From DASXBJ01 sp036491755 (lineage in GTDB: Bacteria > Chloroflexota > Dormibacteria > Dormibacterales > Dormibacteraceae), in contig DASXBJ010000102.1 of the NCBI GenBank assembly GCA_036491755.1, positions 1 through 45,738 on the forward strand: 45,738 bases of DNA. Reading direction: 5' to 3'. Position 1 is the first letter of the stretch, and each line of letters starts with the position of its first letter. A program made the translations under genes and the position numbers. This document shows positions 24,846 to 33,174 of the stretch, piece by piece. The notes below the pieces were generated by a model that made no database searches, had not been told where the DNA came from, and saw only the letters and a list, made by a program, of their open reading frames with translations.

Positions 24846-25739
24846 CTAGCCCCGGATCGGGGTGGCCATCAGGTCGGACATCGGCGTCGCCTGCGCCGCC
24901 AGGCCCAAACGAGGGACTCCAAGCTGGTCCTCGATGGTGGCGAGAAGCGAGTAGTGGTCGTACGGCTGTGAGCTCTGGTGTGCCGCCGGGTTGGGCTGGA
25001 TGACCAGGGTCGCGACGGAGTTCGCGCTGTCCTCTCCCTCGTCCCAGGTGATGAACAGGACGCCGTGGTCCCGCCAGGCGGCCGAGTTGAGGATCATGGG
25101 CACGGTCTGCGCGAGCCAGCCCTCCGCCACGGTACTCGAGCAGTCGTGGCCGTCATGGCAGAGATCCGGCGTGATCCAGACAAAGCGCGGGGTGCTGCCC
25201 GCGATATCGCTCGCGAACTGGCTGAAGGGCACGACCTGTGGCGGGCAGGCGTCGCCGTAGTAAGCGAAGGGGTCGTGCTTCAGAGCGTATGGATACGGGC
25301 TGTTGAAGCAGGTGCGGGTCATGCCCTCCATGTAAGCGCGCCAGTCGATCCCGGCCGCGGTGAGCTGGGTGCCGAGGCCGCCCGCGGGAAGAGAGTGAAA
25401 TCCGTCGTCGGTGATGCCCCATGTGCTGCCCGAGGTCAGGGCCAGGTAGTTCGGGAGGCTGGGATGGGACACGCCGTGATAGTTGGTCGCGACACCGTAC
25501 TGCGCCGCGAGGTTGGCAATGTAGCTGTCGCCGGCGGCCTGGCTGTAGCTGCGGTTCTCCATCACGATCACGAAGACGTGGGAGGGATTTGGTGACGGGG
25601 ACGCTGGGACCGGGCTCGACTGCTGCGCCGCCGGCGAGGCCGTGGGCGATGCCAGGGTTTTCGGCTGGGCCGCGATCCTGGGGGCGCAGGAGGCCAGGAC
25701 GATGGCGCCCAGCGCCAGGGTCACAGTGGCGAGCTTCAT
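24846..25739 (-). CDS. Phosphoesterase-family lipoprotein (acid phosphatase/phospholipase C-like)
   Basis: This 297-residue protein of the PF04185 phosphoesterase family probably cleaves phosphate esters outside the cell. The N-terminus is a lipoprotein signal (TLALGAIVLASCAP) followed by a Ser/Pro/Ala linker to about residue 52. Catalytic-domain pieces are FVIVMENRSYSQ, VSHPSLPNYLALTSGS, WITPDLCHDGHDC and FITWDEGED. The ATG at 25739 is chosen because the signal peptide begins there; the frame is open further upstream across the divergent gene. A weak five-base-pair hairpin at 24850-24862 spans its 3' end. Confidence 0.87.
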   Translation of the reverse strand: MKLATVTLALGAIVLASCAPRIAAQPKTLASPTASPAAQQSSPVPASPSPNPSHVFVIVMENRSYSQAAGDSYIANLAAQYGVATNYHGVSHPSLPNYLALTSGSTWGITDDGFHSLPAGGLGTQLTAAGIDWRAYMEGMTRTCFNSPYPYALKHDPFAYYGDACPPQVVPFSQFASDIAGSTPRFVWITPDLCHDGHDCSSTVAEGWLAQTVPMILNSAAWRDHGVLFITWDEGEDSANSVATLVIQPNPAAHQSSQPYDHYSLLATIEDQLGVPRLGLAAQATPMSDLMATPIRG

Positions 25740-25776
25740 CCACCACCAGCCTACGATCCAAAGCTGAGAGCGGCCT

Positions 25777-26523
25777 GTGAGGCTGGGGCGAGAGCCGTGG
25801 GAGATGGAGATCAGGCCCGAGCGCGGCGGGCGGATCACCTCGCTGCTGCTTCGGGGGGAGGAGCTGCTCGAGCGCGGGATCGGAGTCGACAAGCCGGGTG
25901 GGGCCGGGTTCGTGGAGTCGGGGGCTTGGGGTTGGGACGAGATGGTGCCGAACGTCGCGGCGACCGATTCGCTGCCAGACCACGGCGAGGCATGGCGTCT
26001 GCCGTGGAGGGTGGAGGGATCGTCGGGTTCGCGAGCCGTGATGCGGTGCGCGGGCCGGGTCGTGCCCTGGGAGCTCGAGCGCACGGTCGAGCTCGGTCCG
26101 ACCGGCATTCACGTGGCCTACCGCTACTCGAATCGAGGCTCGGTGCCTCAGCTCGCGTACTGGTGCGCACACCCACTCTTCAGATTCGAGCCCGGAATGG
26201 AGATCTCGGTGCCCGGCGGTGATCGCCTGTCAAGGCTGGCGGAGGGCTCGAGCACCAAGATGTTCCTGCCCAGGGGATCGGTGGATAGGGCGGGGTTGCG
26301 GTGGGGTTCGGGGGCGGCGGTCGAGCTCAGGTGGGACCCGCGATTGACGCCGTACGTCGGTGTTTGGGTGTGCAACGGCGACCTGGGCGGATACCGGCAG
26401 GTCGGGATCGAGCCGGCGACGGGCGGAAATGACGGGCCAGATCCCCTGGCGCCGCCTCCGCTGCTTCAGCCTGGCGAGGAGTTCGAGTGGTGGCTGACAA
26501 TCCGCGAGCGTTCTGGGGCGTGA
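25777..26523 (+). CDS. Galactose mutarotase-like (aldose 1-epimerase family) protein
   Basis: This 248-residue beta-sandwich protein has RGGRITSLLLRG near the start, SGAWGWDEMVPNV, a His in CAHPLFRFEPG and a C-terminal GIEPATGGNDGPDPL. These match the aldose epimerase superfamily, whose members interconvert sugar anomers; many members have other or unknown carbohydrate roles. It is shorter than typical GalM (about 340). It starts with GTG, 37 bases from the divergent phosphoesterase gene. Confidence 0.78.
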   Translation: MRLGREPWEMEIRPERGGRITSLLLRGEELLERGIGVDKPGGAGFVESGAWGWDEMVPNVAATDSLPDHGEAWRLPWRVEGSSGSRAVMRCAGRVVPWELERTVELGPTGIHVAYRYSNRGSVPQLAYWCAHPLFRFEPGMEISVPGGDRLSRLAEGSSTKMFLPRGSVDRAGLRWGSGAAVELRWDPRLTPYVGVWVCNGDLGGYRQVGIEPATGGNDGPDPLAPPPLLQPGEEFEWWLTIRERSGA

Positions 26524-26562
26524 GGCCGCGGCTTCAACGTTGTGTAGTAGGTTGCGGACCGG

Positions 26563-27216
26563 ATGGCTGAGGTTTTCGCGCCAGTGCGGATCGAGGTGAT
26601 GACGATCGGTGAGGCGTGGTTGGCGATTGCGGCCGCGATCCTGGATGGCGGTGTCGCCGGGAGCTGGGAGGGACTGCCGATCGTCGAAGTGTTCCGCGCC
26701 ACGCTCGACGTGACTTCACCCAGGGTGGACGACCCGATCATCGCCCAGCTCGGTGATCCCGAACGGCTGGCCTGGATGCACGCGAACTTCACCGACCACT
26801 CCCGAGTTGCAGAGCTTGGTGACGCCGACAGCTATGCGACGCGCCTGTATGACTATGGCCATGCGGGTCGTGACCAGATCCGCTGGGTTGTCGACCGGCT
26901 CGCGGCCAATCCATGGGCGCGGGACGCGACGGTCACCACCTTCGAGCCGCTGACCGACACGGGGTACATCCCGTGCGTCAGCTTGCTCGACTTCTGGCTC
27001 GTCACGGGGAGGCTTCAGGTCGCGGTCTACGCTCACGCCATCGATTTCGGTACGAAGGGTTATGCGAATCTGGTCGAGCTAGCGGCCCTGCAAGCTCGCG
27101 TGGCGGGCGATCTCGGAGTCGGCGTAGGCACGCTGACGATGATCGTCAAGTCGGCCCACATCTATCGGAGCGAGCTTGGTCTGATGCGGCGCATTGTCAC
27201 GCGGGAAGGGCTGTAA
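26563..27216 (+). CDS. Divergent thymidylate-synthase-fold protein
   Basis: This 217-residue protein looks like the short archaeal type of ThyA. The catalytic Cys is C138 (IPCVSLLDF). N169 (KGYANL) and D161 fall at the same distances from the Cys as N177 and D169 from C146 in E. coli ThyA, and SAHIY gives the later His and Tyr. However, the phosphate-binding Arg of QRS is H158 and the Ser is A159. The His after the catalytic Cys is Val, and only one Arg of the NPxxRR pair remains (NPWARD). Canonical dUMP methylation is therefore doubtful; another pyrimidine nucleotide or an unknown role is possible. No folate gene is nearby. Confidence 0.78.
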   Translation: MAEVFAPVRIEVMTIGEAWLAIAAAILDGGVAGSWEGLPIVEVFRATLDVTSPRVDDPIIAQLGDPERLAWMHANFTDHSRVAELGDADSYATRLYDYGHAGRDQIRWVVDRLAANPWARDATVTTFEPLTDTGYIPCVSLLDFWLVTGRLQVAVYAHAIDFGTKGYANLVELAALQARVAGDLGVGVGTLTMIVKSAHIYRSELGLMRRIVTREGL

Positions 27217-27253
27217 AAGGGTCCATCTCGGGGTCCGGACTGGGCGGTCCTTC

Positions 27254-27259
27254 TAAACT
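27254..27259 (+). promoter_or_regulatory. Candidate -10 box of a leaderless thrC transcript
   Basis: TAAACT ends six bases before the GTG at 27266, so the predicted first base is the start codon. No Shine-Dalgarno sequence precedes the gene and no -35 consensus is visible. Confidence 0.38.
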
Positions 27260-27265
27260 GAGCCC

Positions 27266-28504
27266 GTGCCGAAGCTGCTCGGTATGCGGTGCCGCGAATG
27301 CGGGACGGAGTATGAGCTCCAGGCGACGCACGTCTGCGAGATGTGCTTCGGGCCGCTTGACGTGGTGTACGACGAGGCGGCGCTCAAGAAGGTCGTCTCA
27401 CGCGAGCGGATCGAGCGGGGGCCGAAGTCGATGTGGCGTTATCGCGATCTGCTGCCGGTCGAGGATTCGGTGCCTGTCGTCACGCTGGGCGAGGGATTTA
27501 CGCCGCTCGTCAAGGCCGACCGACTTGGTGCGGAGCTTGGCCTTCGCAACCTGTACCTGAAGAACGACAGCATGAACCCGACGAACTCCTTCAAGGATCG
27601 GGTTGTGTCGGTGGCGATCAGCTGGGCGCGGTCGCATGGATTTGAAACGATCGCATGCGCTTCGACCGGGAACCTGGCCAACTCCGTCGCCGCGTATGCG
27701 GCGCGCGCCGGCCTGGAGTGCTTCGTCTTCATCCCGGTCGACCTGGAGGCGGCGAAGCTGGTCAGCATCGGTGTTTTCGATCCGAACGTCGTGGCGGTGA
27801 GGGGCAATTACGACGAGGTGAACAGGCTCTGCAGCCAGCTCGTCGAGTCGACACCGTGGGCGTTTTGCAACATCAACATCCGGCCGTTCTATGCGGAGGG
27901 GTCGAAGACGCTGACATTCGAGACCGCGGAGCAGCTCGGTTGGAGGCTGCCGGACGAGATCATCATCCCGATCGCCAGCGGATGCCAGTTCGTGCGGCAC
28001 CGCCAGGCGGCACGCGAGCTGGTCGAGTACGGACTGGTCGAGGACGAGCGAGTGCCGGCTTTCACCGGAGCGCAGGCACTCGGCTGCTCGCCGGTCTACA
28101 ACGCTTTCCATTCGGACACGCCGGACCGCGTCTTCCCCGTCAAGCCCAACACCATCGCGCGCTCGATCGCCATCGGCAACCCCTCCGACGGCGTTTACGT
28201 CAACCGGATCGCCCTCGAGACCGGCGGGGTGGTCGAGGCGGTGACGGAAGAAGAGATCGTTGAGGGGATCAGATTGCTGGCGCGGACCGAAGGAATCTTC
28301 ACGGAGACGGCCGGCGGGGTCACCATCGGGGTGCTGGCCAAGCTCGCACGGTCAGGGCGCTGGAAAGGCGATGAGGTCGTGGTTGCGTACGTCACGGGAC
28401 ACGGCCTCAAGACTGCCGACGTGCTGGCCGCGGTCAACGGTCATTCGACCCGTGTGGAAATAGATCCGACCATGAAATCGTTTCGCGAGAAGGTGAATAT
28501 TTAA
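27266..28504 (+). CDS. thrC: Threonine synthase
   Basis: This 412-residue PLP enzyme converts O-phosphohomoserine to threonine. The PLP lysine lies in NPTNSFKDR and the phosphate-binding region includes ASTGNLANS. An N-terminal zinc-ribbon-like segment has two CxxC pairs (CRECG at about 9-12 and CEMC at about 29-32), as in many bacterial members. It is followed after three bases by a sulfur-carrier gene and then a NIL-domain gene, an arrangement that hints at homoserine being shared between threonine and homocysteine synthesis. Confidence 0.93.
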   Translation: MPKLLGMRCRECGTEYELQATHVCEMCFGPLDVVYDEAALKKVVSRERIERGPKSMWRYRDLLPVEDSVPVVTLGEGFTPLVKADRLGAELGLRNLYLKNDSMNPTNSFKDRVVSVAISWARSHGFETIACASTGNLANSVAAYAARAGLECFVFIPVDLEAAKLVSIGVFDPNVVAVRGNYDEVNRLCSQLVESTPWAFCNINIRPFYAEGSKTLTFETAEQLGWRLPDEIIIPIASGCQFVRHRQAARELVEYGLVEDERVPAFTGAQALGCSPVYNAFHSDTPDRVFPVKPNTIARSIAIGNPSDGVYVNRIALETGGVVEAVTEEEIVEGIRLLARTEGIFTETAGGVTIGVLAKLARSGRWKGDEVVVAYVTGHGLKTADVLAAVNGHSTRVEIDPTMKSFREKVNI

Positions 28505-28507
28505 CAG

Positions 28508-28792
28508 ATGGCACAATTTCGAATCCCTGGCCCGCTGCGCCGCCTCTCCGAGGGAGAGGTGACCGTTCCCGTGGACGCCAAAGACCTCGCGTCCGCCATC
28601 ACGGCGCTGGACGCCCGATACCCGGGCTTCAGGGACCGCTTGCTCGACGAGCGCGGCGAGCTGCGGCAGTTCGTCAACGTCTACCTGAACGACGAGGACG
28701 TGCGCCTGGGCGCCGGCCTGGGGTCCAAATTGGGGGACAAAGACGAGATCTCCATAGTGCCGGCCGTAGCCGGAGGAGACCTGAGCAACTAG
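28508..28792 (+). CDS. MoaD/ThiS/CysO-like sulfur carrier protein with a C-terminal extension
   Basis: This 94-residue beta-grasp protein resembles MoaD/ThiS/CysO carriers, which hold sulfur as a thiocarboxylate on a terminal Gly-Gly. Typical pieces are VNVYLNDEDVR, DKDEISIVPAVAGG. Four residues (DLSN) follow the Gly-Gly, so a protease, usually a JAMM/Mec-type enzyme in such systems, would have to expose it before activation; none is in the window. Its neighbours thrC and the NIL gene favour a role in cysteine or homocysteine synthesis over molybdopterin, though the nearby formate dehydrogenase shows that molybdopterin is also made. Confidence 0.85.
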   Translation: MAQFRIPGPLRRLSEGEVTVPVDAKDLASAITALDARYPGFRDRLLDERGELRQFVNVYLNDEDVRLGAGLGSKLGDKDEISIVPAVAGGDLSN

Positions 28793-28803
28793 ACTCGGCG
28801 GTC

Positions 28804-29043
28804 ATGGGACGACGGCGGCTCAAGCTCATCTTCGGTTCGGCCCTGGTCAAGGAGCCGGTGATCTACCAGCTCGGCCGTAAGTTCGAGATCGTGACCAACA
28901 TCCGGCGGGCCGACGTGAGCCGCGACCAGGGCTGGGTCCTCCTCGAGCTCACGGGCGAACCGGATGAGCTCGACAAAGGAGTCGCCTACCTCGAATCGCG
29001 AGGCGTCACGGTCGAACCGGCGGAGGGCGACCTGGTCGAATGA
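28804..29043 (+). CDS. NIL-domain protein
   Basis: This 79-residue protein is a single NIL domain (ferredoxin-like fold), known from the C-terminus of methionine-importer ATPases and from proteins linked to homocysteine formation. Visible features are RLKLIFGSALVKEPVIYQLG, then VTNIRRADV and WVLLELTGEPDELDKGV. There is no Fe-S motif. A TAGACT hexamer at 28790-28795, overlapping the stop codon of the sulfur carrier, might allow extra transcription. Its end overlaps the flavoprotein gene as ATGA. Confidence 0.82.
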   Translation: MGRRRLKLIFGSALVKEPVIYQLGRKFEIVTNIRRADVSRDQGWVLLELTGEPDELDKGVAYLESRGVTVEPAEGDLVE

Positions 29044-30257
29044 CTCGCGACGTCGATGTCGCGATCGTCGGGGCTGGACAGGCGGGGCTCGCGACCAGCT
29101 GGCATCTCACCCAGGCAGGCGTCGAACACGTCGTGCTGGAGGCGGGCCGGGTCGCCGAGACGTGGCGATCGCGCCGTTGGGATTCTTTCTGCCTGGTCAC
29201 GCCGAACTGGGGTGTCGAGCTGCCTGGCGCCAGGTACGACGGGCCAGACCCCGACGGATACATGCCGCTCGGAGAGCTGATCGACTACTTCGGCGCCTGG
29301 GCGACGTCATTCCACGCCCCCGTTCGGGAACACGTCACGGTCTCCGCGCTGGAGCAGGACGGCTCCGACTTCATCCTCACCCTCCCGGAGGGGAAGCTGA
29401 GCGCGAGGTCGGTTGTCGTCGCTACCGGGGGGTATCAGCGTGCGCACCGGCCCCCCGGCGCGGACAAACTGCCTCGCGGCGTGCATCAAATCCTGGCCGA
29501 GGACTACCGCAACCCTGACGATGTCCCGCCGGGCGCGGTGCTTGTGGTCGGCAGTGGGCAAACCGGTTGCCAGCTTGCCCTCGAACTTCATCGCGCCGGC
29601 CGTCCGGTCTTCCTGGCTTGCGGGCGCGCTCCGTGGACCCCAAGGCGCTTCGAAGGGCGCGACTTCGTTGCATGGTCGAGCGAATCGGGCTGGCTTGACC
29701 GCCCAGCCGCAGCACTTCCATCCCCCGCGGCTCGGCTCGTCGCCAATGTCCAGGCGTCAGGCAACCACGGCGGCCGCGACCTCAACTACCGGACCTTGCA
29801 CGGGGAGGGCGTCGAGCTGCTGGGTCGCTATGCGGGCGCTGAAGGTTCGGTTCTTCACTTCGCCGACGACCTCGCGACAAGCGTGGATTTCGGCGACGCC
29901 AGGCTCCAGGAGATGCTGAACAGCATCAACAGCCATTGCGCGGCGACCGGCAGGCCGCCGCTCGAGTTCGAGTTTCCCGAACCACTGCGGATCCGAACCC
30001 GTGCGGAGCTCGACGTGGTTGAGTCCAACATCCAGGCGGTGATCTGGACCAGCGGCTACAGGCCGGCCTACGGATGGATCAAATTGCCGATCTTCGACGA
30101 CATGGGCTTCCCGATGCAGACCGATGGCTGTTCAACCATTCCAGGGCTCTACTTCATGGGCGTGCCCTGGTTGAGGAAGTTCAAGTCCGCGATCCTCTAC
30201 GGTGTGGGAGAGGATGCGCAGGTGGTCACGCGAAAAATAATCGAGAGCAGAGCATGA
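29040..30257 (+). CDS. FAD-dependent monooxygenase-like oxidoreductase
   Basis: This 405-residue flavoprotein has the FAD-binding start AIVGAGQAGLATSWHL and a second, NADPH-type dinucleotide motif VVGSGQTGCQLALEL. The segment ETWRSRRWDSFCLVTPNW and YMPLGELIDYF resemble the MSMEG_0569-like group of COG2072 oxidoreductases, whose substrate I cannot name. It is translationally coupled to the NIL gene upstream and mnmA downstream, both by ATGA overlaps. A place in sulfur metabolism is possible but not shown. Confidence 0.82.
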   Translation: MTRDVDVAIVGAGQAGLATSWHLTQAGVEHVVLEAGRVAETWRSRRWDSFCLVTPNWGVELPGARYDGPDPDGYMPLGELIDYFGAWATSFHAPVREHVTVSALEQDGSDFILTLPEGKLSARSVVVATGGYQRAHRPPGADKLPRGVHQILAEDYRNPDDVPPGAVLVVGSGQTGCQLALELHRAGRPVFLACGRAPWTPRRFEGRDFVAWSSESGWLDRPAAALPSPAARLVANVQASGNHGGRDLNYRTLHGEGVELLGRYAGAEGSVLHFADDLATSVDFGDARLQEMLNSINSHCAATGRPPLEFEFPEPLRIRTRAELDVVESNIQAVIWTSGYRPAYGWIKLPIFDDMGFPMQTDGCSTIPGLYFMGVPWLRKFKSAILYGVGEDAQVVTRKIIESRA

Positions 30258-31306
30258 GGATCGCCGTCGCGATGTCGGGCGGCGTCGACTCTTCCGTCGC
30301 CGCCGCGCTGCTCCACGCCCAGGGCCACGAGGTGGTCGGCGTCACCCTCCAGCAGTGGCCCCGCGATGACTCGGAAGAGGCGACTCGCCATGGAGGCTGC
30401 TGCTCACTGAACGCGGTGGAGGACGCCCGCCGCGTGGCTTCGCTGCTCGAGATTCCCTACTACTGCTGGAACCTCGAGCGCGACTTCGGCCAGCGCGTGA
30501 TCGAGCCGTTTCACCAGGCCTATCTCGAGGGGCGCACGCCCAACCCATGCGTTCGCTGCAACGCCTTCGTCCGGTTCGATCTGATGCTTGCGCGGGTGCT
30601 CGAGCTGGGTTTCGACCACCTGGCGACTGGCCACTACGCCCAAATCCTGCCCGGCCCGGCAGGGCCGGAGCTGCACACGGCGGTGGACGATGCCAAGGAC
30701 CAGTCGTACATGCTCTACCACCTCGACCGGGAGCGCCTTCGGAGAATCCTCTTTCCGTTGGGCGCCATGACCAAGCACGAAGTCCGCGAGCACGCGCGCG
30801 AGTTCGAGCTGCCTGTCGCAGACAAAGCCGAGAGCCAGGAGATCTGCTTCGTGCCGCGCGGTGAGACCGCGAGGTATCTGGCCCAGCACCTGCCCGTCCA
30901 CGCCGGCGCCGTGGTCGACAGCGAGGGTCGCGAGGTCGGCCGCCATCGAGGGACCGCGCTGTACACGGTGGGCCAGCGCAGCGGATTCGGCGACCTCTCG
31001 CAACCGGGTCCGTGGTACGTCGTGCGGGTCGAAGCCAAAGCCAACCGTCTGGTGGTCGGCCGCCGAGAGGACCTGGCCGTGCGCCGGGTCGACCTCGAGG
31101 AGGTCACCTTCATCGACGGATCCGTCCGCGAGCCGGTCGCTTGTGAGGCTCGGCTCCGCTATCACGCCCCACCGATCCCGGCGACATACGAAGGCGGCAC
31201 GCTACGGCTGGCCGAACCATTTTTTGGCGCCGCGCCAGGCCAGGCCGCGGTTCTCTATTCAGGCAGCAAGGTCCTCGGCGGGGGGATCATCACGACCACC
31301 GCCTGA
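30254..31306 (+). CDS. mnmA: tRNA-specific 2-thiouridylase MnmA
   Basis: This 350-residue enzyme adds sulfur to U34 of Lys, Glu and Gln tRNAs. The ATP pyrophosphatase motif is AMSGGVDSSVAA at residues 5-16. The two catalytic cysteines lie in GRTPNPCVRCN and SQEICFVPRG. Both are intact and length is normal. The ATG at 30254 is chosen because it begins directly before the P-loop and overlaps the upstream stop; the longer open frame is spurious. It ends a sulfur-themed gene run. Confidence 0.95.
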   Translation: MRIAVAMSGGVDSSVAAALLHAQGHEVVGVTLQQWPRDDSEEATRHGGCCSLNAVEDARRVASLLEIPYYCWNLERDFGQRVIEPFHQAYLEGRTPNPCVRCNAFVRFDLMLARVLELGFDHLATGHYAQILPGPAGPELHTAVDDAKDQSYMLYHLDRERLRRILFPLGAMTKHEVREHAREFELPVADKAESQEICFVPRGETARYLAQHLPVHAGAVVDSEGREVGRHRGTALYTVGQRSGFGDLSQPGPWYVVRVEAKANRLVVGRREDLAVRRVDLEEVTFIDGSVREPVACEARLRYHAPPIPATYEGGTLRLAEPFFGAAPGQAAVLYSGSKVLGGGIITTTA

Positions 31307-31333
31307 TGCGGTTGGCGCCGCATCACGCCCCGG

Positions 31334-31361
31334 TCGACAGCCGGTAACCACGCGGTAAAAT
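31334..31361 (+). promoter_or_regulatory. Candidate sigma-70-type promoter for the ABC exporter
   Basis: TCGACA (31334-31339) and TAAAAT (31356-31361) are each one base from consensus, with a 16-base spacer. The start of transcription would fall near 31368, about 13 bases before the TTG start. This is the best two-box promoter I see in the window. Confidence 0.5.
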
Positions 31362-31380
31362 AGTCGGCTCCCAGCTCCTG

Positions 31381-33174
31381 TTGGTTCAACTCGCCCAAAA
31401 AGTGGGCGCTGAGGGTTTCGACGACTTGGGTCTGCTCGCGCTGCGCCGTTACATCCCGTACCTGCGGCCATACAGATGGTTGGTCGTCGTATTCGGCCTG
31501 GCTCAGGTGGCCAGCCTGGCGGCCGCGGCATCGATCCCCAAGGTGATCCAGTTCATCATCGACGGGCCGATCACCCACCACGATCTCAGCCGGTTGGGCT
31601 CGATGGCCGCGCTCCTCCTGGGCATCGGCCTGCTCGAGTTCGTGTTCGTTTTCCTGAGGCGCAACTACTCCGGAATCGTCTCGCTGCGCATGGAGACGGA
31701 CCTGCGCAACGACTTCTACGCGCACCTGCAGAACCTGCAGGTGTCGTTCCACGACAACTGGCAATCCGGTCAATTGCTGTCACGGGCCATCTCGGACATC
31801 GCCACGGTTCGTCGCTTTGTCAGCTTCGGCCTGATCTGGTTCCTCCAAACGATCGTCACCTTCGCGGTGGTCTTCGTCCTGATGGTCGCGCTCGACTGGC
31901 AGCTGGCGCTGGTCGTCATCGTCTTCATGCTGCCGATCGCGTATTTCAGCCAGAAGTTCCACAACAAGTACAAGCTGATCGCCCGCCGGCTGCAGGACCA
32001 GCAGGGTGATCTGACCACCGTCATCGAGGAGATGGCCACGGGTGTACGCATCATCAAGGCGTTCGGGCGTATGCCGTTGCTGCAGCGGCGTTTCGAGGAC
32101 CAGGCCACCATGTTGCGCGGCACGAGCCTTCTCGGCGTCAAGGTCCGGGCCCAGCTCTGGACGCGCCTGAACCTGCTCCCGAACCTCTCGCTCGCCGCAG
32201 TGCTGCTGATCGGCGGGATCAACGTCACCCAGGGCAGGCTCACGATCGGCGGCCTGGTCGCGTTCATGAACTACGTGTTCATGCTCACGTGGCCCATGGA
32301 CGCGATCGGTTGGGTGATGTCGATGAGCGAGGAATGCCAGACCGCATCGCAGCGCCTCAACGAGGTGCTCGACTCGCGGCCGGAGATCTCAGACCGGCCT
32401 CGCGCGCGGGCGCTGGACACCTGTCGCGGCCGCATCGAGTTTCGCGGCGTCGGGTTCAAATACCCAAACTCCGACGATTGGATCCTGCGCGGTCTGAACC
32501 TCACCGTCGAGCCCGGCGAGACGATGGGCATCGTCGGCCGGACCGGAAGCGGCAAGACCACCATGGCGTACCTGGTGCCTCGCCTCTACGACGTCGCGGA
32601 GGGCTCAGTCCTGCTCGACGGCATAGACGTGCGCGAACTCCGGCTGTCCTCTCTTCGTTCGCATATCGGCGTCGCGTTCGAAGACCCGATCCTTTTCTCC
32701 GCCTCCGTGCACGAGAACCTGGTCATGGGCCGCGCGACGGTCACCGACGACGAGATCAAGCGGGCGGTCGACGTGGCGCAGGCGGGCTTCGTGTGGGACC
32801 TGCCCTGGGGCCTCGAAACCCGAGTGGGCGAGCAGGGCTACACGCTCTCGGGGGGCCAGCGGCAACGCCTCGCGCTCGCTCGTGCCGTCCTCGGCGCTCC
32901 GCCGATCCTGGTCCTCGACGATCCGCTCTCCTCCGTCGACGTCCATACCGAGGCCGTCATCGAGGAAGCCCTCGCGCGAGTCCTCCACGGCGTGACGGGG
33001 ATCCTGGTCGTGCACCGGCCCTCCACGCTCGCCCTGGCGGACCGGGTCGCGCTGATCGACGGCGGGACGATAGCCGCGGTTGGCACACACAGCGAGCTCA
33101 TGCGCTCGAATGCGACGTATCGCGCTCTCCTGGCCCAGGAGTACGAGACCCGGGCCGAGGTGGTGTCGGCATGA
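31381..33174 (+). CDS. ABC exporter half-transporter A, degenerate ATP site
   Basis: This 597-residue protein has an exporter-type membrane domain of six helices (about 25-310) and an ATPase domain (about 345-590). Walker A is GRTGSGKTT (K392), the signature LSGGQ (489-493) and Walker B VLDD. The residue after the Walker B Asp, normally the catalytic Glu, is D514. The switch His is in VVHRPST. It pairs with the next gene, overlapping by four bases, as a heterodimeric exporter of the TM287/288, LmrCD or BmrCD kind; the cargo is unknown. The TTG start at 31381 has no good binding site, and a later start is possible. Confidence 0.9.
   Translation: MVQLAQKVGAEGFDDLGLLALRRYIPYLRPYRWLVVVFGLAQVASLAAAASIPKVIQFIIDGPITHHDLSRLGSMAALLLGIGLLEFVFVFLRRNYSGIVSLRMETDLRNDFYAHLQNLQVSFHDNWQSGQLLSRAISDIATVRRFVSFGLIWFLQTIVTFAVVFVLMVALDWQLALVVIVFMLPIAYFSQKFHNKYKLIARRLQDQQGDLTTVIEEMATGVRIIKAFGRMPLLQRRFEDQATMLRGTSLLGVKVRAQLWTRLNLLPNLSLAAVLLIGGINVTQGRLTIGGLVAFMNYVFMLTWPMDAIGWVMSMSEECQTASQRLNEVLDSRPEISDRPRARALDTCRGRIEFRGVGFKYPNSDDWILRGLNLTVEPGETMGIVGRTGSGKTTMAYLVPRLYDVAEGSVLLDGIDVRELRLSSLRSHIGVAFEDPILFSASVHENLVMGRATVTDDEIKRAVDVAQAGFVWDLPWGLETRVGEQGYTLSGGQRQRLALARAVLGAPPILVLDDPLSSVDVHTEAVIEEALARVLHGVTGILVVHRPSTLALADRVALIDGGTIAAVGTHSELMRSNATYRALLAQEYETRAEVVSA

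Noticed and set aside
24850..24862. Hairpin between the convergent menC and phosphoesterase genes as a bidirectional terminator
   Set aside because: Five base pairs with a three-base loop, no T-run on either side, and it lies within the coding end of the minus-strand gene.
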